Shown: piece after piece, positions 28,730 through 36,990 of the stretch
Layout of the letters: each line of letters opens with the position of its first letter
How positions within the stretch are numbered: the stretch's first letter is position 1
NCBI GenBank assembly: GCA_018401435.1
Contig: JAGYJW010000010.1
Span: forward strand, 106,248-170,247
Direction: 5' to 3'
DNA length: 64,000 nucleotides
Source of the DNA: Deltaproteobacteria bacterium
GTDB taxonomy: Bacteria; Myxococcota_A; UBA796; UBA2385
Program-made: the position numbers and the translations under genes
The notes under the pieces: model-generated
The model's database searches: none
Told to the model about the DNA's origin: nothing
The model's input: only the letters and a program-made list of their open reading frames with translations

Positions 28730-29254
28730 TCAGTCCTCCCCCCGGGTGGCCGGCACCGCACCCAAGGCCACCAGCCCGTCTTCGGCCAGGGGCGCCAGCG
28801 GATAGGCGATGGTGCCGGTGGCATCATAGGTCACATCATCGGGGAAGCTGATCAGCACCTGCTCAAAGCCCCGCTTGGCCAGGGTCCAGACCAGGTACAG
28901 GTCCTCGTCCGCAACGCGGGCGCCATCGTAGAGCGCCTTCAAGCAGGTGGCCGTGTAGAATTGGTGCTCTCCGGTGGGTTGCAAAGCCAGGGCTGTGGCA
29001 AAGGCATAGGTGCCGCGGTCACAGCCGCTCTCGAAGAGCTGCCACTTCAGGTCGCCGTTGGGATCCAGGCTGTCGGCGAAGGGGTTGTTGGGATCGTCCA
29101 GGATCGAGGTGTCCGGGTAGACGCCGACGTCGGCACTATAGGGATCAAAGCGCAGCTCACGCAGATCCTCGCCGGTCCGCCAGGTGCCGGCTTCGTCGAT
29201 GCAGGCTCCCAGGGGCAGCAGGGACAGCAGGGACAGCAGGGGCAGAATGCGCAT
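28730..29254 (-). CDS. Small lipoprotein of the glucan locus
   Basis: A 174-residue lipoprotein: signal peptide MRILPLLSLLSLLPLGAC with Cys18. The mature protein contains three more Cys, a negatively charged N-terminal part (DDPNNPFADSLDP) and no domain I recognise. It lies eight bases after the hydrolase-barrel fusion and one base before the next lipoprotein, so it is an integral part of the operon. A role in surface glycan capture is an inference from context. Confidence 0.65.
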   Translation of the reverse strand: MRILPLLSLLSLLPLGACIDEAGTWRTGEDLRELRFDPYSADVGVYPDTSILDDPNNPFADSLDPNGDLKWQLFESGCDRGTYAFATALALQPTGEHQFYTATCLKALYDGARVADEDLYLVWTLAKRGFEQVLISFPDDVTYDATGTIAYPLAPLAEDGLVALGAVPATRGED

Positions 29255-29262
29255 GCGGCGCC

Positions 29263-32200
29263 TCACATCTGGAAGGTCAGGTAGGAGTAGATCTCGAGCT
29301 CGTGGCCCTCGGATCCGGTGATCAGCGGGTCCGGAGAGAAGGCGTCGAAGCTCCGGTACTTGAAGCGCATGCCCACCCGGGTGCCCGGGTCTTCCAGCGC
29401 CAATCCCCGCAGGCCCGTGGACAGGTCGGCCAGGGCCTGGAAGGGGTAGGTCAGGTTGAAGGTGCGGTGGTAGTCGAAGGGCCCCCAGTCGTTCCAACGG
29501 AAGGCGGTCTTGAGTGCGGTGTGGCGCAGCCAGAGGTCGGCCGTCACGGCGCTCCGCGTCACCAGCCGCGCGTCGTCGCCAGAAGATTGGTCCTGGCCCC
29601 CCATCACGCCCAGGAGCAGACGATTCTGCGGCCCGGGTCGCGCCATCAGGGTGAAGGTTGCGGTCCACACATCGGCGGCGGGTGGGGCGGCCGAAAAGGC
29701 GAAGAGGTTGCCCACCTCGTCAAAGCCGAACATGGCGTCGCGGCTGGTGGGCTGGTGGCGGTAGACCAGGTCCAGGCTGGCGGCCACCGGCGCGTCTTCG
29801 TGCAGCAGGTTGTCCCAGGCCCAGAACCAGGTGCCCGGCGTGGGATCCCAGACCAGGAGCAGCTCCCCGGCCACGGTCTCGCGGTTGCCCAGCACCGCGA
29901 AGGGGTCGTCGATGCTGTTGCGTGGCGCGAGGCCCGGGTAGTAGAAGCCCGTCCGCCCGTCCCACTCGCTGGCCAGGTTGGGCAGAGGGCCCACAAAGGG
30001 CTTCTGGTAGAGAAAGTTGGGCGCAATCTGGAAGCTGCCCAGGTCCAGGGCCACCCCACTCAGCAGCTGGACTCCATTGCCCTGGCCGCCGTCTTTCAGC
30101 GTCCAGCCGGTGAAGGTGGTCGTCTCGTCGGGGCAGCCATCGGCCACGAGTCCGCGGTAGGCCCCCTGCACATAGATGTGGGCGGGGCCCGGCTGAAAGC
30201 GCAGTCTGGCCTTTGCGCCCAGGGTGTCCACCATGCGAATCTCGTCTTCGAAGACGTGGCTGCCGGTGCCCTGGTAGCTGGGGCCGTCCCCAGCGTCGCG
30301 CAGCTCCTGGTAGGCCATGCCCAGGCGGTCGGTCCCGGCCATCAGGCCGCCCAGGTCCACCTGGACCGGCCCCAGCCGGCTGCCCAGGTGCAGGCCGGTC
30401 TTGCGGGTCACCAGCTGGGGGATGGCGCGGTTGGCGGCCGCCGCCCCCTGCTGGGCCAGGTCCTCCTGGTGCACCAGGGTCCACCGGGTCGGGCCGATGT
30501 CCAGGCTGTAGCGCCCCACCACCGATGGGTTGGCCCCCCAGTACAGCTGCGGTCCGGCCGCCAGGGCGAGGTTCTTCAGGGGACCGCGCCCCTCCAACTC
30601 GGCCCCGATGGGCACGGCGGCATCGTAGATGTCGATGTTGGGCCCATAGTAGGCCGACCGGTAGATGCCGAAGAAGTCGCCCTCGTAGCCCCAATGGAAG
30701 TGGCCGACGCGGTAGAATGCCTTGAGTTGGAAGAGGCTGTGGTCCCAGGTGCCTTCGGCCTGGTAGATCCGCAGTCTGTCCCGGGCGGCCAGCGCGGCGA
30801 TCTCTTCGGGGTCGTCTCCCTCTTCTGCGATCAGCTTGCCCGCCCGGGACTCGTAGCTCAGCTTGTCGATGGGGTTCTGGGCCACGTTGCCCAGGACGTT
30901 GAACTCGACCCGTGCCTGCACGGCATCCACCGGGGACATGCCCAGGTCGAGGTAGACGGACTCGGTGTGATCGAAGTCCAGACGCTGCTTGCCGGAGCCG
31001 GTGCGCCGGTGGTCCTCGCTCATCGTGCTGGAGAGATCCAGGCGAAGGCCCCGAACCCAGGCCCGCTTGAGCCAGGCCACGTCGCCGGCGGCGGCGTCGG
31101 TGCGGTACCGCAGCAGGCTGCCCGCCGGGTCGGCCTGCGAGAAGCCGAGGGCCATGCCAGCGTCGGAGAGCGTGGCGTCGTAGGGGTCCATGCGCCACAC
31201 CTCTTGCAACACATAGTAGGCGGGGCGCGGAAAGACCAGAAAGTTGCCGGCGTCGTCGGGTGGACCCTTGGCGGTGATGCCAAACCACTCCTCGTTCATG
31301 TTGTTGCGGCCATCCACGAAGTCTTCGGCATAGGCGGCGTTGGGCCAGCTGGCCGTGGGGTCGTGCACATCCAGGTTCTCTTCCTGCTGGTACTTCCACC
31401 AGCCATCAGACCACTGGAACTGGAAGCCTCCCGCGGCATTGCCCACGCCGCGTCCATGCACATTGCGGTAGAGGTCCAGCCACTGTGCGCGCACATAGCG
31501 GGCCTGTACCACCGGGTCTTCGCGCATGCGGCGAGCGTCGAAGGCGTCGGCGCCGAACTCGCTGTAGAAGACGGGAACACCCAAGGTGTCCCGCACCCGC
31601 TGGTAGAGGTCACCGGCGTCGAGGCCCCGGTAGACGTTGGTGCCGAACAGGTCCATGTCGCCGGCATATTCGGCGATCAGGTCCAGGTATTGCAGATCGC
31701 CATTGCAGATGGCCACCGCAGTGCCGGGGTCGGCGGCGTGGATGGCGTCAATGGCCTCGCCGAAGAGGCTGTAGAGGTATCTCGCCCGGGCCTCGCCCTT
31801 GGCTTCTTCTGGCAGCGCCTCGATCTCGAAGCTCGACCAATGCAGGCCATAGTTGTTCTCGTTGCCCAACATGACCATGAGCACCCCCGGCGTGCCTTTG
31901 AAGCGCTCCACCGATGCCAGGGTCTGGCTGAGGATGGCCGCGCGGTGGCTGGGGTTGCTATAGTCCACACTGGGCACCCAACGCCCGCCCACGTCGATGC
32001 CGTAGCGCCCAAAGAGCGGGTTGATCATCGTCCAGATGCCGTAGTTCTCGAAGATCCATCTCACCCACTTTGGCGGGATGTCATCGTACTGCCGAATCGC
32101 GTTGACGCCGAGATCGCGCAGCATCGCCATCTCTCGACTCAGCACCTGCTCGATGAAGGCGTCGTCCTGAATCCACAAGCTGTAGCGGTAGTTGGTGCCA

Positions 32201-32445
32201 ATGGGAATATAGCCCCAGTTCATGCCGCGGATGAGGAAGGGCTCGCCGTCTACCCAGAGGGCGCTCCCCTGGTCGTCCTTGAGCACTTGGACGCGGTTCT
32301 GCGTCGAGCTTGCGGGGGACGTTGGCGGGCTGTCGGGCGCTGCCCAGGCAGGGGTCACCCCCCCCAGAGCGAGCGCCAACCCAAGCCCGAGCCGCCGGGC
32401 CCGGAGGATGGTGCCGACGCGTCGGCTCTTGAGGGGGGTGGCCAT
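29263..32445 (-). CDS. Glycoside hydrolase TIM barrel fused to outer-membrane-barrel-like domain
   Basis: A 1060-residue exported protein. After a signal peptide (LGLGLALALGGVTPAWA), residues 50-440 form a GH2/GH5-like TIM barrel: LWVDGEPFLIRGMNWG, LGNENNYG (probable acid/base Glu) and VFYSEFGADAF (probable nucleophile Glu). Residues 440-1060 consist of many short alternating strands with aromatic girdle-like residues and end in EIYSYLTFQM, resembling an outer-membrane beta barrel. It starts five bases after the upstream lipoprotein stop. Likely a surface or periplasmic enzyme acting on beta-glucan, tethered to or threading through the outer membrane. The exact GH family is not assigned. Confidence 0.7.
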   Translation of the reverse strand: MATPLKSRRVGTILRARRLGLGLALALGGVTPAWAAPDSPPTSPASSTQNRVQVLKDDQGSALWVDGEPFLIRGMNWGYIPIGTNYRYSLWIQDDAFIEQVLSREMAMLRDLGVNAIRQYDDIPPKWVRWIFENYGIWTMINPLFGRYGIDVGGRWVPSVDYSNPSHRAAILSQTLASVERFKGTPGVLMVMLGNENNYGLHWSSFEIEALPEEAKGEARARYLYSLFGEAIDAIHAADPGTAVAICNGDLQYLDLIAEYAGDMDLFGTNVYRGLDAGDLYQRVRDTLGVPVFYSEFGADAFDARRMREDPVVQARYVRAQWLDLYRNVHGRGVGNAAGGFQFQWSDGWWKYQQEENLDVHDPTASWPNAAYAEDFVDGRNNMNEEWFGITAKGPPDDAGNFLVFPRPAYYVLQEVWRMDPYDATLSDAGMALGFSQADPAGSLLRYRTDAAAGDVAWLKRAWVRGLRLDLSSTMSEDHRRTGSGKQRLDFDHTESVYLDLGMSPVDAVQARVEFNVLGNVAQNPIDKLSYESRAGKLIAEEGDDPEEIAALAARDRLRIYQAEGTWDHSLFQLKAFYRVGHFHWGYEGDFFGIYRSAYYGPNIDIYDAAVPIGAELEGRGPLKNLALAAGPQLYWGANPSVVGRYSLDIGPTRWTLVHQEDLAQQGAAAANRAIPQLVTRKTGLHLGSRLGPVQVDLGGLMAGTDRLGMAYQELRDAGDGPSYQGTGSHVFEDEIRMVDTLGAKARLRFQPGPAHIYVQGAYRGLVADGCPDETTTFTGWTLKDGGQGNGVQLLSGVALDLGSFQIAPNFLYQKPFVGPLPNLASEWDGRTGFYYPGLAPRNSIDDPFAVLGNRETVAGELLLVWDPTPGTWFWAWDNLLHEDAPVAASLDLVYRHQPTSRDAMFGFDEVGNLFAFSAAPPAADVWTATFTLMARPGPQNRLLLGVMGGQDQSSGDDARLVTRSAVTADLWLRHTALKTAFRWNDWGPFDYHRTFNLTYPFQALADLSTGLRGLALEDPGTRVGMRFKYRSFDAFSPDPLITGSEGHELEIYSYLTFQM

Positions 32446-32449
32446 GCGC

Positions 32450-33012
32450 TCAGCCTCCGCAGGGGGTGCAGGAGGCGTAGGTGTCGCTGATATTTCCGAG
32501 GCCGGCTGCTACTGGCGGCTGGGCGTAGTTTGCGTAAGGCCAAGACGGCGCAGCGCCGCCACGGCACGATCAGGTTCTCGTAGGGCGCAGCCTCGTTGAT
32601 GGACCACAGGTACTCCATGGCCTCGCCCGGCGGCTCCTCGAAGACCACCGTCCAGCTGCCGTCGCCGTTGTCCGATGCCACCGGTCCGCCGACCGGGTCC
32701 CAGCTCCACCAGGGGCCGACCATGCGCACGTTGGTGACCGTGTCCTGGCTTCCATTGCCGTCGGCGTCGACGCCGTGACAGGTCATGTCCACCGTCGCGT
32801 AGAGGCCGTTGCAGTCCTCGTCAACCCCATTGAGGATCCGTGGCGCCAGTATCGCTGTTGGCCGTCACAGTCGCCATTTTGGAGAATCTGTCGCCACCGT
32901 CTGTCGCGTCAAAGTCGCCGGTGTCGGTGTCGGTATCCGTGTCGGTGTCGGTATCCGTGTCCGTGTCGGTGTCCGTATCGGTATCGGAGTCCGTATCGGT
33001 ATCGGTGTCCGT
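32450..33012 (-). pseudogene. Glycan-binding-like lipoprotein, C-terminal fragment, frameshifted
   Basis: Downstream part of the lipoprotein begun at 34379. It first completes an Asp-Thr repeat tract (32931-33012). A MopE-like putative metal-binding motif follows in mixed frames: NGDCD, ANSDTGAT and NGVDEDCNG, with at least two frameshifts between 32820 and 32880. The last domain reads VRMVGPWWSWDPVGG, SDNGDGSWTVVFEEP, SINEAAPYENLI and, after another shift near 32560, NISDTYASCTPCGG with stop at 32450. This pattern resembles carbohydrate-binding modules appended to laminarinases. Its stop lies five bases before the hydrolase-barrel fusion gene. Confidence 0.65.
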
Positions 33013-34216
33013 CAGGGCAATCGCATCTTGACGGGGCCAGCGCGATAGGGCGGGCAGATCACCCAAAGCCCCGCATCGGTGGGGATCAGGACAGATCGCG
33101 GTTTGACCCTCCTCTGGGAGTCCTTCGACGATCCCCGACTCCGGGCGCACAGCGCACACGGCGCCACTCGCTGCGGACATCTTGGTCCTGAGCGTTCTGG
33201 CGGGTCATCTGTGGTGCTGATGGATTCGCAGATCGATGACTCCCCGGGAAGGCCAAGGAGGAGTGGCTCCGCAAGATCCTGACCGAACGGCATCCTGTCG
33301 CACGACACCATCGGGCGCGTGTCTTCGATGCTGAGCCCCGAGGCTTTCCCGCCAGCTTCATGCGGTGGGTGGGACAGTCGCCGAGCTGGTGGACGACGAA
33401 GTGGTCGCCATCGACGGCAAGACCGTTCGCCGGGAGCGCGAGCCGGCGAGCAACCGAGGCCCCATCCACCTGGTCAACGTGCCTAACAGCGGCGAACCGG
33501 CTGGTGCTCGGGCAGGTACCGACGAGCGAGAAGTCCAACGATCACCGCTATCCCCGGTGCGCCGCAGGCGCCCCGATGAAGGGCTGCACGTCACCGCATC
33601 GACGCATGGCTGCCAGAAGTCCATCGCGGCCGTCATCAAGGCGGAGGCTGACTACGTTCGCGTCATGACAACCACCCGACGCTTGCACCAGGAGGTTCAG
33701 GGCTTCTTCGAGGGAATAACCACGACTGACGCATCCAGCACGACTTCCACGAGGAGTCCACCCAGGCCCACGACCGCGACGAGGCGCGGAAGGTCTGCCA
33801 TCGAGCGAGCTCGACTGGCTGCCGGAGTCCGAAGACTGGGCGGGCATGAAGAGCCCGCCGCCTGCGTCGAAGCCCACCGCACGGCCCTCGCGCGCGCGAC
33901 ACCTCGGTCCACCGGCGCTACTTCCTCTCCAGCATCCCCGACCTCGCCGCCCAAAGAGGCCGCGCGCATCGTCCGGGCTGCACTGGCAGATCGAGAACGG
34001 ACTGCACTGGGTGCTCGACATCGCCTTCCGAGAGGACGAGGCCAGAGCGAGGAAGGGCCATGCAGCCGAGAACCTCGCGACGGTCCGCAGCATCGCACTC
34101 AACCTCCTCAAGCAGGAGACCTCCTCCAAGCGGGGCATCAAGACCAAGAGGCTGCGTGCGGGCTGGGATCATCGATACCTATTGAAGATCCTCGGCGATT
34201 AGATGCGATCGCCCTG
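33013..34216 (+). mobile_element. ISAs1-family insertion sequence, copy C (indel-rich)
   Basis: A 1204-bp copy in plus orientation with the same terminal repeats as copies A and B. It is flanked by a perfect 10-bp target duplication CGGTGTCCGT (33003-33012 and 34217-34226). It sits inside the Asp-Thr-coding repeat of a lipoprotein gene. The outer 200-300 bp match copies A and B, while the interior (about 33105-33990) carries many 1-3 bp indels. Confidence 0.92.
33101..34202 (+). pseudogene. ISAs1-family transposase, frameshifted
   Basis: Pieces of the copy A transposase occur in several frames, for example DDEVVAIDGKTVR near 33400, then the intact C-terminus from WQIENGLHWVLD (about 33985) to LKILGD at 34202. 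The start codon region is altered (33101-33115). As written it cannot make a full transposase; see the finding on indel clustering for the possibility of consensus error. Confidence 0.88.
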
Positions 34217-34379
34217 CGGTGTCCGTATCGGTGTCCGTATCGGTGTCGGTATCCGAGTCGGTGTCCGTGTCTGCATCGCCCCCGCCGGAGTCCTGGGTGC
34301 CGGTGGTCTCCTTGTCGCCGCAGGCGGCGACGGAGAGGGTGGTGCCGAGAAGGAAGACAGAGAGAAGTCGCAGGGTCAC
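34217..34379 (-). pseudogene. Glycan-binding-like lipoprotein, N-terminal fragment
   Basis: Start of the lipoprotein interrupted by ISAs1 copy C. I start it at GTG 34379, which gives signal peptide VTLRLLSVFLLGTTLSVAAC with the lipidated Cys20, followed by GDKETTGTQDSGGGDADTDT and the beginning of the Asp-Thr repeat. It lies 25 bp downstream of the ROK regulator stop and is the first structural gene of the glucan operon. With the C-terminal part it resembles a surface glycan-binding lipoprotein. Confidence 0.7.
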
Positions 34380-34404
34380 GGGGCCTCCAAGGCCGGGGGG
34401 TGAG

Positions 34405-35673
34405 TCAGCGCGCGGCGGAGACCGCCGTGGAAGATCGCCCGGCCAACAGCGGCCGGGGATCGGAGAGGGCATCCTGCAAGACCAGGGTGGCTGCGCCCAA
34501 TGCGACGGCCTCCTGGGGCAGGCTGCTGATGACGACCTCCGCTCCTTCGGCGGAGGTCCACAAGGCGCGCTGGTCCAGAGCCGCGCGCAGGGGGGTGAGG
34601 AGCAGATCTCCCGCAGCGGTCAGGCGGCCTCCCAGCACGATGCGGCTGGGGTTGACCAGGTTGAGCAGGTTGCTGACGGCGATGCCCAGCCAGTGGCCGG
34701 TGGTGGAGATCAGCTCGGTTGCGGCGGGGTCACCGGCCCGGGCGGCGGCGATCAGGCCGGCCAGGCTGGGATGGGGCTGGGCCCACCGGGGCCGGTCCTT
34801 GCCGCAGGCGGCGCGCTCTGTGGCGCGCTCCAACAAGTACTGGGTGCCCACCAGGGCCTCCAGGCAGCCCTTCAAGCCGCAACGGCAGCGCGGTCCTTCG
34901 GGGTCGATGGCGGTGTGGCCGATCTCTCCGGCGACCCCGCCGGCCCCTCGGTAGATGTCGCCGGCGATGATGACCCCCGCGCCCACACCGGTGGCCACCT
35001 TCACATAGGCGAAGTCGGCGATGCCGCGCCCGGCCCCCCACCAGTGCTCGGCCAGGGCGCCCAGGTTGGCGTCGTTGTCCATGCGCACGGGCAAGCCGCA
35101 GCGGGCCTCGGTCCAGGCCAGCAGGTCGATGTCGGCCCAGCGGGGCAGCAGATTGGCGGACATGCGCCCGGGCTGGTCCCGGCGCAGGGGCGAGGGCACA
35201 CCCAGGCCGATGCCCAGGACCGGGGCCTCTGCCGCCGCGCAGAAGCGGTCGAGCAGGGCGCCGAGCAGGGCCAGGGCCCCCACCGGATCGCCCTGCACAT
35301 CGTGGTCCTGGGCGAAACTGTCCAGGATGGTGCATCGCAGATCCGTGCGGACGATGGAGATGTGGCTGGCCCCCAGCTCGACCCCGATCAGCGTGCCAGC
35401 GCCGTCATGAAAGCGCAGCACTGTGGCGGGCCGCCCGCCGCGGGAGGCACGCTGGGCGCCCTCCTGCACCAGGCCGGTCTCCAGCAGGTCGCCCACGATG
35501 GCCGAGATCGTGGCCCGGGACAGGCCAGACTGGCGGGCGAGGTCCACCCGAGCGGACCCCTCCTCGTCGGCCCACAGCAGCCGCAGCAGCAAGGCGGAAT
35601 TGTGCGCCCGCACGTCGTCCGGACGGACCGGAGACTCTGCGAGGCTTTGTTTGTTAGGCGAATAAACAAACAT
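34405..35673 (-). CDS. ROK-family transcriptional regulator (NagC/XylR type)
   Basis: A 422-residue ROK repressor. A winged helix-turn-helix occupies about residues 25-75 (DLARQSGLSRATISAIVGDLL). The sugar-kinase-like domain has MDNDAN at 198-203, GEIGH at 249-253 and the zinc motif CRCGLKGCLE at 263-272. NagC/XylR-type proteins lack significant kinase activity and respond to sugars. It heads the glucan locus and is the likely controller. A TTTGTTT/AAACAAA inverted repeat overlaps its first codons. ATG 35673 is the furthest upstream start and could instead lie inside the operator region, with translation beginning later. Confidence 0.9.
   Translation of the reverse strand: MFVYSPNKQSLAESPVRPDDVRAHNSALLLRLLWADEEGSARVDLARQSGLSRATISAIVGDLLETGLVQEGAQRASRGGRPATVLRFHDGAGTLIGVELGASHISIVRTDLRCTILDSFAQDHDVQGDPVGALALLGALLDRFCAAAEAPVLGIGLGVPSPLRRDQPGRMSANLLPRWADIDLLAWTEARCGLPVRMDNDANLGALAEHWWGAGRGIADFAYVKVATGVGAGVIIAGDIYRGAGGVAGEIGHTAIDPEGPRCRCGLKGCLEALVGTQYLLERATERAACGKDRPRWAQPHPSLAGLIAAARAGDPAATELISTTGHWLGIAVSNLLNLVNPSRIVLGGRLTAAGDLLLTPLRAALDQRALWTSAEGAEVVISSLPQEAVALGAATLVLQDALSDPRPLLAGRSSTAVSAAR
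35646..35670. promoter_or_regulatory. Putative ROK operator
   Basis: A 25-bp inverted repeat, TTTGTTT, 11-bp spacer, AAACAAA. It is AT-rich in a GC-rich setting and resembles XylR/NagC sites of ROK repressors. It lies within the first nine codons of the regulator as annotated, which suits autorepression. Confidence 0.6.
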
Positions 35674-35818
35674 GGTCGCAGGATAGCGGAGGCCGCGCCA
35701 GGGTCAACCCCAAAGTCGGTGAATCCAGAAAAAAGGTGGATCCCCGGCGGCTCTCAGCCGGTTGGATCCTCCGGTGCGGTCGCAGCCACCCTGCGGGCCG
35801 GTCGGCCGCGGAGAGGCT

Positions 35819-35842
35819 CAACATGCAACACCTGGCACCTTT
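35819..35842 (+). repeat. Solo copy of 24-bp interspersed repeat
   Basis: Carries the core ACACCTGGCACCTTT preceded by CAACATGCA. The same sequence occurs in pairs at both ends of the IS1182-like element (43622-43679 inverted, 46420-46476 direct). This single copy ends 15 bp before the GTG start of the regulator-like gene at 35858, so it may affect its expression or mark a past insertion. Confidence 0.75.
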
Positions 35843-35857
35843 CCACTTTTCTGAGGC

Positions 35858-36655
35858 GTGGCCGCCGCCTTGGAGAGCTTCTTGGGGCGCCGGCCTCCCT
35901 GGTGGGACGGGGCCGAGCCCGGGTCGCCCGAGGGGGTGGCGGCTCTGCTCGAAGATCTGCGCGGCAGCGCTTCGGTCACCGAGCTGGCGGCCCGGTCGGG
36001 ACTGGGCCGCTCCCGGGTCTCGCGCTGGTTGGGCGGCCACACCCAGCCCCGCCTGCCAGACTTCTTGCGCCTGGTCGAGGCGGCCTCTGCCCGGCTGGTG
36101 GACCTGCTGGTGTCCCTGGTGGGCCCGCAGGCCGTGCCCGCCATCGCCCCCCTGTGGCAACGCATGGAGGCCCGTCGCAAAGGCGTGGCGGAATTCCCCT
36201 GGACCCAGGCCATCCTGCGCGTCTTGGAGCTTCGGGCCTACCAGAAGCTGCCGGCCCACGAGCCGGGCTGGATCGCCCGCCACCTGGACATCCCAGAAGA
36301 CGAAGAGGCGCGTTGTATTGCCTTTCTGCGCGACACCGGGCAGATCCGGTGGTCGGGGCGACGCTTCGTGGTGGAGGCCCTGGCGGTGGACACCGGACGC
36401 ACCGCCGGGGTCGGCCCCCGGCTGAAGGCCCACTGGTCGCGGGTGGCGGCCGACCGCATCCAGACGGGCGCCCCGGGCCAGTTCTCCTACAATGTCTTCA
36501 CCGTCTCCCGCGCCGACTTCGAGCGCATCCGCGAGGCCCACATCGCCCACATCCGGTCCATGCGCGCCATCGTCGCCACCTCTCAGCCCGGCGAGGTGGT
36601 GGCGGTGGCCAATGTGCGGCTCTTTGACTTGGGGGCGGAGGCCCCCGGGCCCTGA
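35858..36655 (+). CDS. TIGR02147/DUF4423-like regulatory protein
   Basis: A 265-residue protein matching the TIGR02147 layout known from Fibrobacter, Bdellovibrio and related bacteria. It has an N-terminal helix-turn-helix (SVTELAARSGLGRSRVSRWLGG, shown in part), a middle segment RHLDIPEDEEARCIAFLRDTG, and a C-terminal beta region starting VFTVSRADFERIREAHIAHI and ending with VANVRLFDLG. GTG 35858 is the earliest possible start because a stop lies one codon upstream; the ribosome-binding site is weak. The interspersed repeat just upstream may have replaced the native leader. Target genes are unknown; it diverges from the ROK gene. Confidence 0.7.
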   Translation: MAAALESFLGRRPPWWDGAEPGSPEGVAALLEDLRGSASVTELAARSGLGRSRVSRWLGGHTQPRLPDFLRLVEAASARLVDLLVSLVGPQAVPAIAPLWQRMEARRKGVAEFPWTQAILRVLELRAYQKLPAHEPGWIARHLDIPEDEEARCIAFLRDTGQIRWSGRRFVVEALAVDTGRTAGVGPRLKAHWSRVAADRIQTGAPGQFSYNVFTVSRADFERIREAHIAHIRSMRAIVATSQPGEVVAVANVRLFDLGAEAPGP

Positions 36656-36990
36656 AGCGCTGGCAAGGTGGCCCGACGCTGCGCGCCGTGCGCACCCCGT
36701 GCTCGCGGCGCCCGTCGCCTTCGCCCAAGCTCATCTCCGGAATCTCGGTGGCGGCGGGGGTGGTTGCCCGGCTTGCAGCGTTCGGCGGGAGGGGATCTCG
36801 GAAAGACCCCATCCAGGGCGGGCGCTCAGCCGAGAGCATCGCCCTGGGAGATGCCGGGCTGGGCTTCGACCCACCTGCCCGCAGGAGGCTCGACCTGCGG
36901 CGCCGGACGCCTTGCCCCACCGAGGGGGAGAACCGATCCGGTCGCCGGCCCCCGCGCGCGCTATCCTGTCGGCGACCGGTGGAGGACGCC
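36656..36990. other. Intergenic region upstream of the metallophosphoesterase
   Basis: 335 bp between the TIGR02147-like gene and the phosphoesterase ATG. The phosphoesterase frame remains open upstream but lacks coding character, and the lipoprotein signal fixes the start at 36991. I see no RNA gene, repeat or terminator. It should contain the promoter of the 36991-40361 gene pair. Confidence 0.5.

Noticed and set aside
29302..32490. Very long plus-strand open frame opposite the hydrolase-barrel fusion
   Set aside because: High GC keeps the antisense frame open; the minus-strand product has a signal peptide and catalytic motifs, the plus-strand one has none.
36688..36990. Upstream extension of the metallophosphoesterase
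   Set aside because: The lipoprotein signal and GGAGG ribosome-binding site mark ATG 36991; the extension has no signal or domain.
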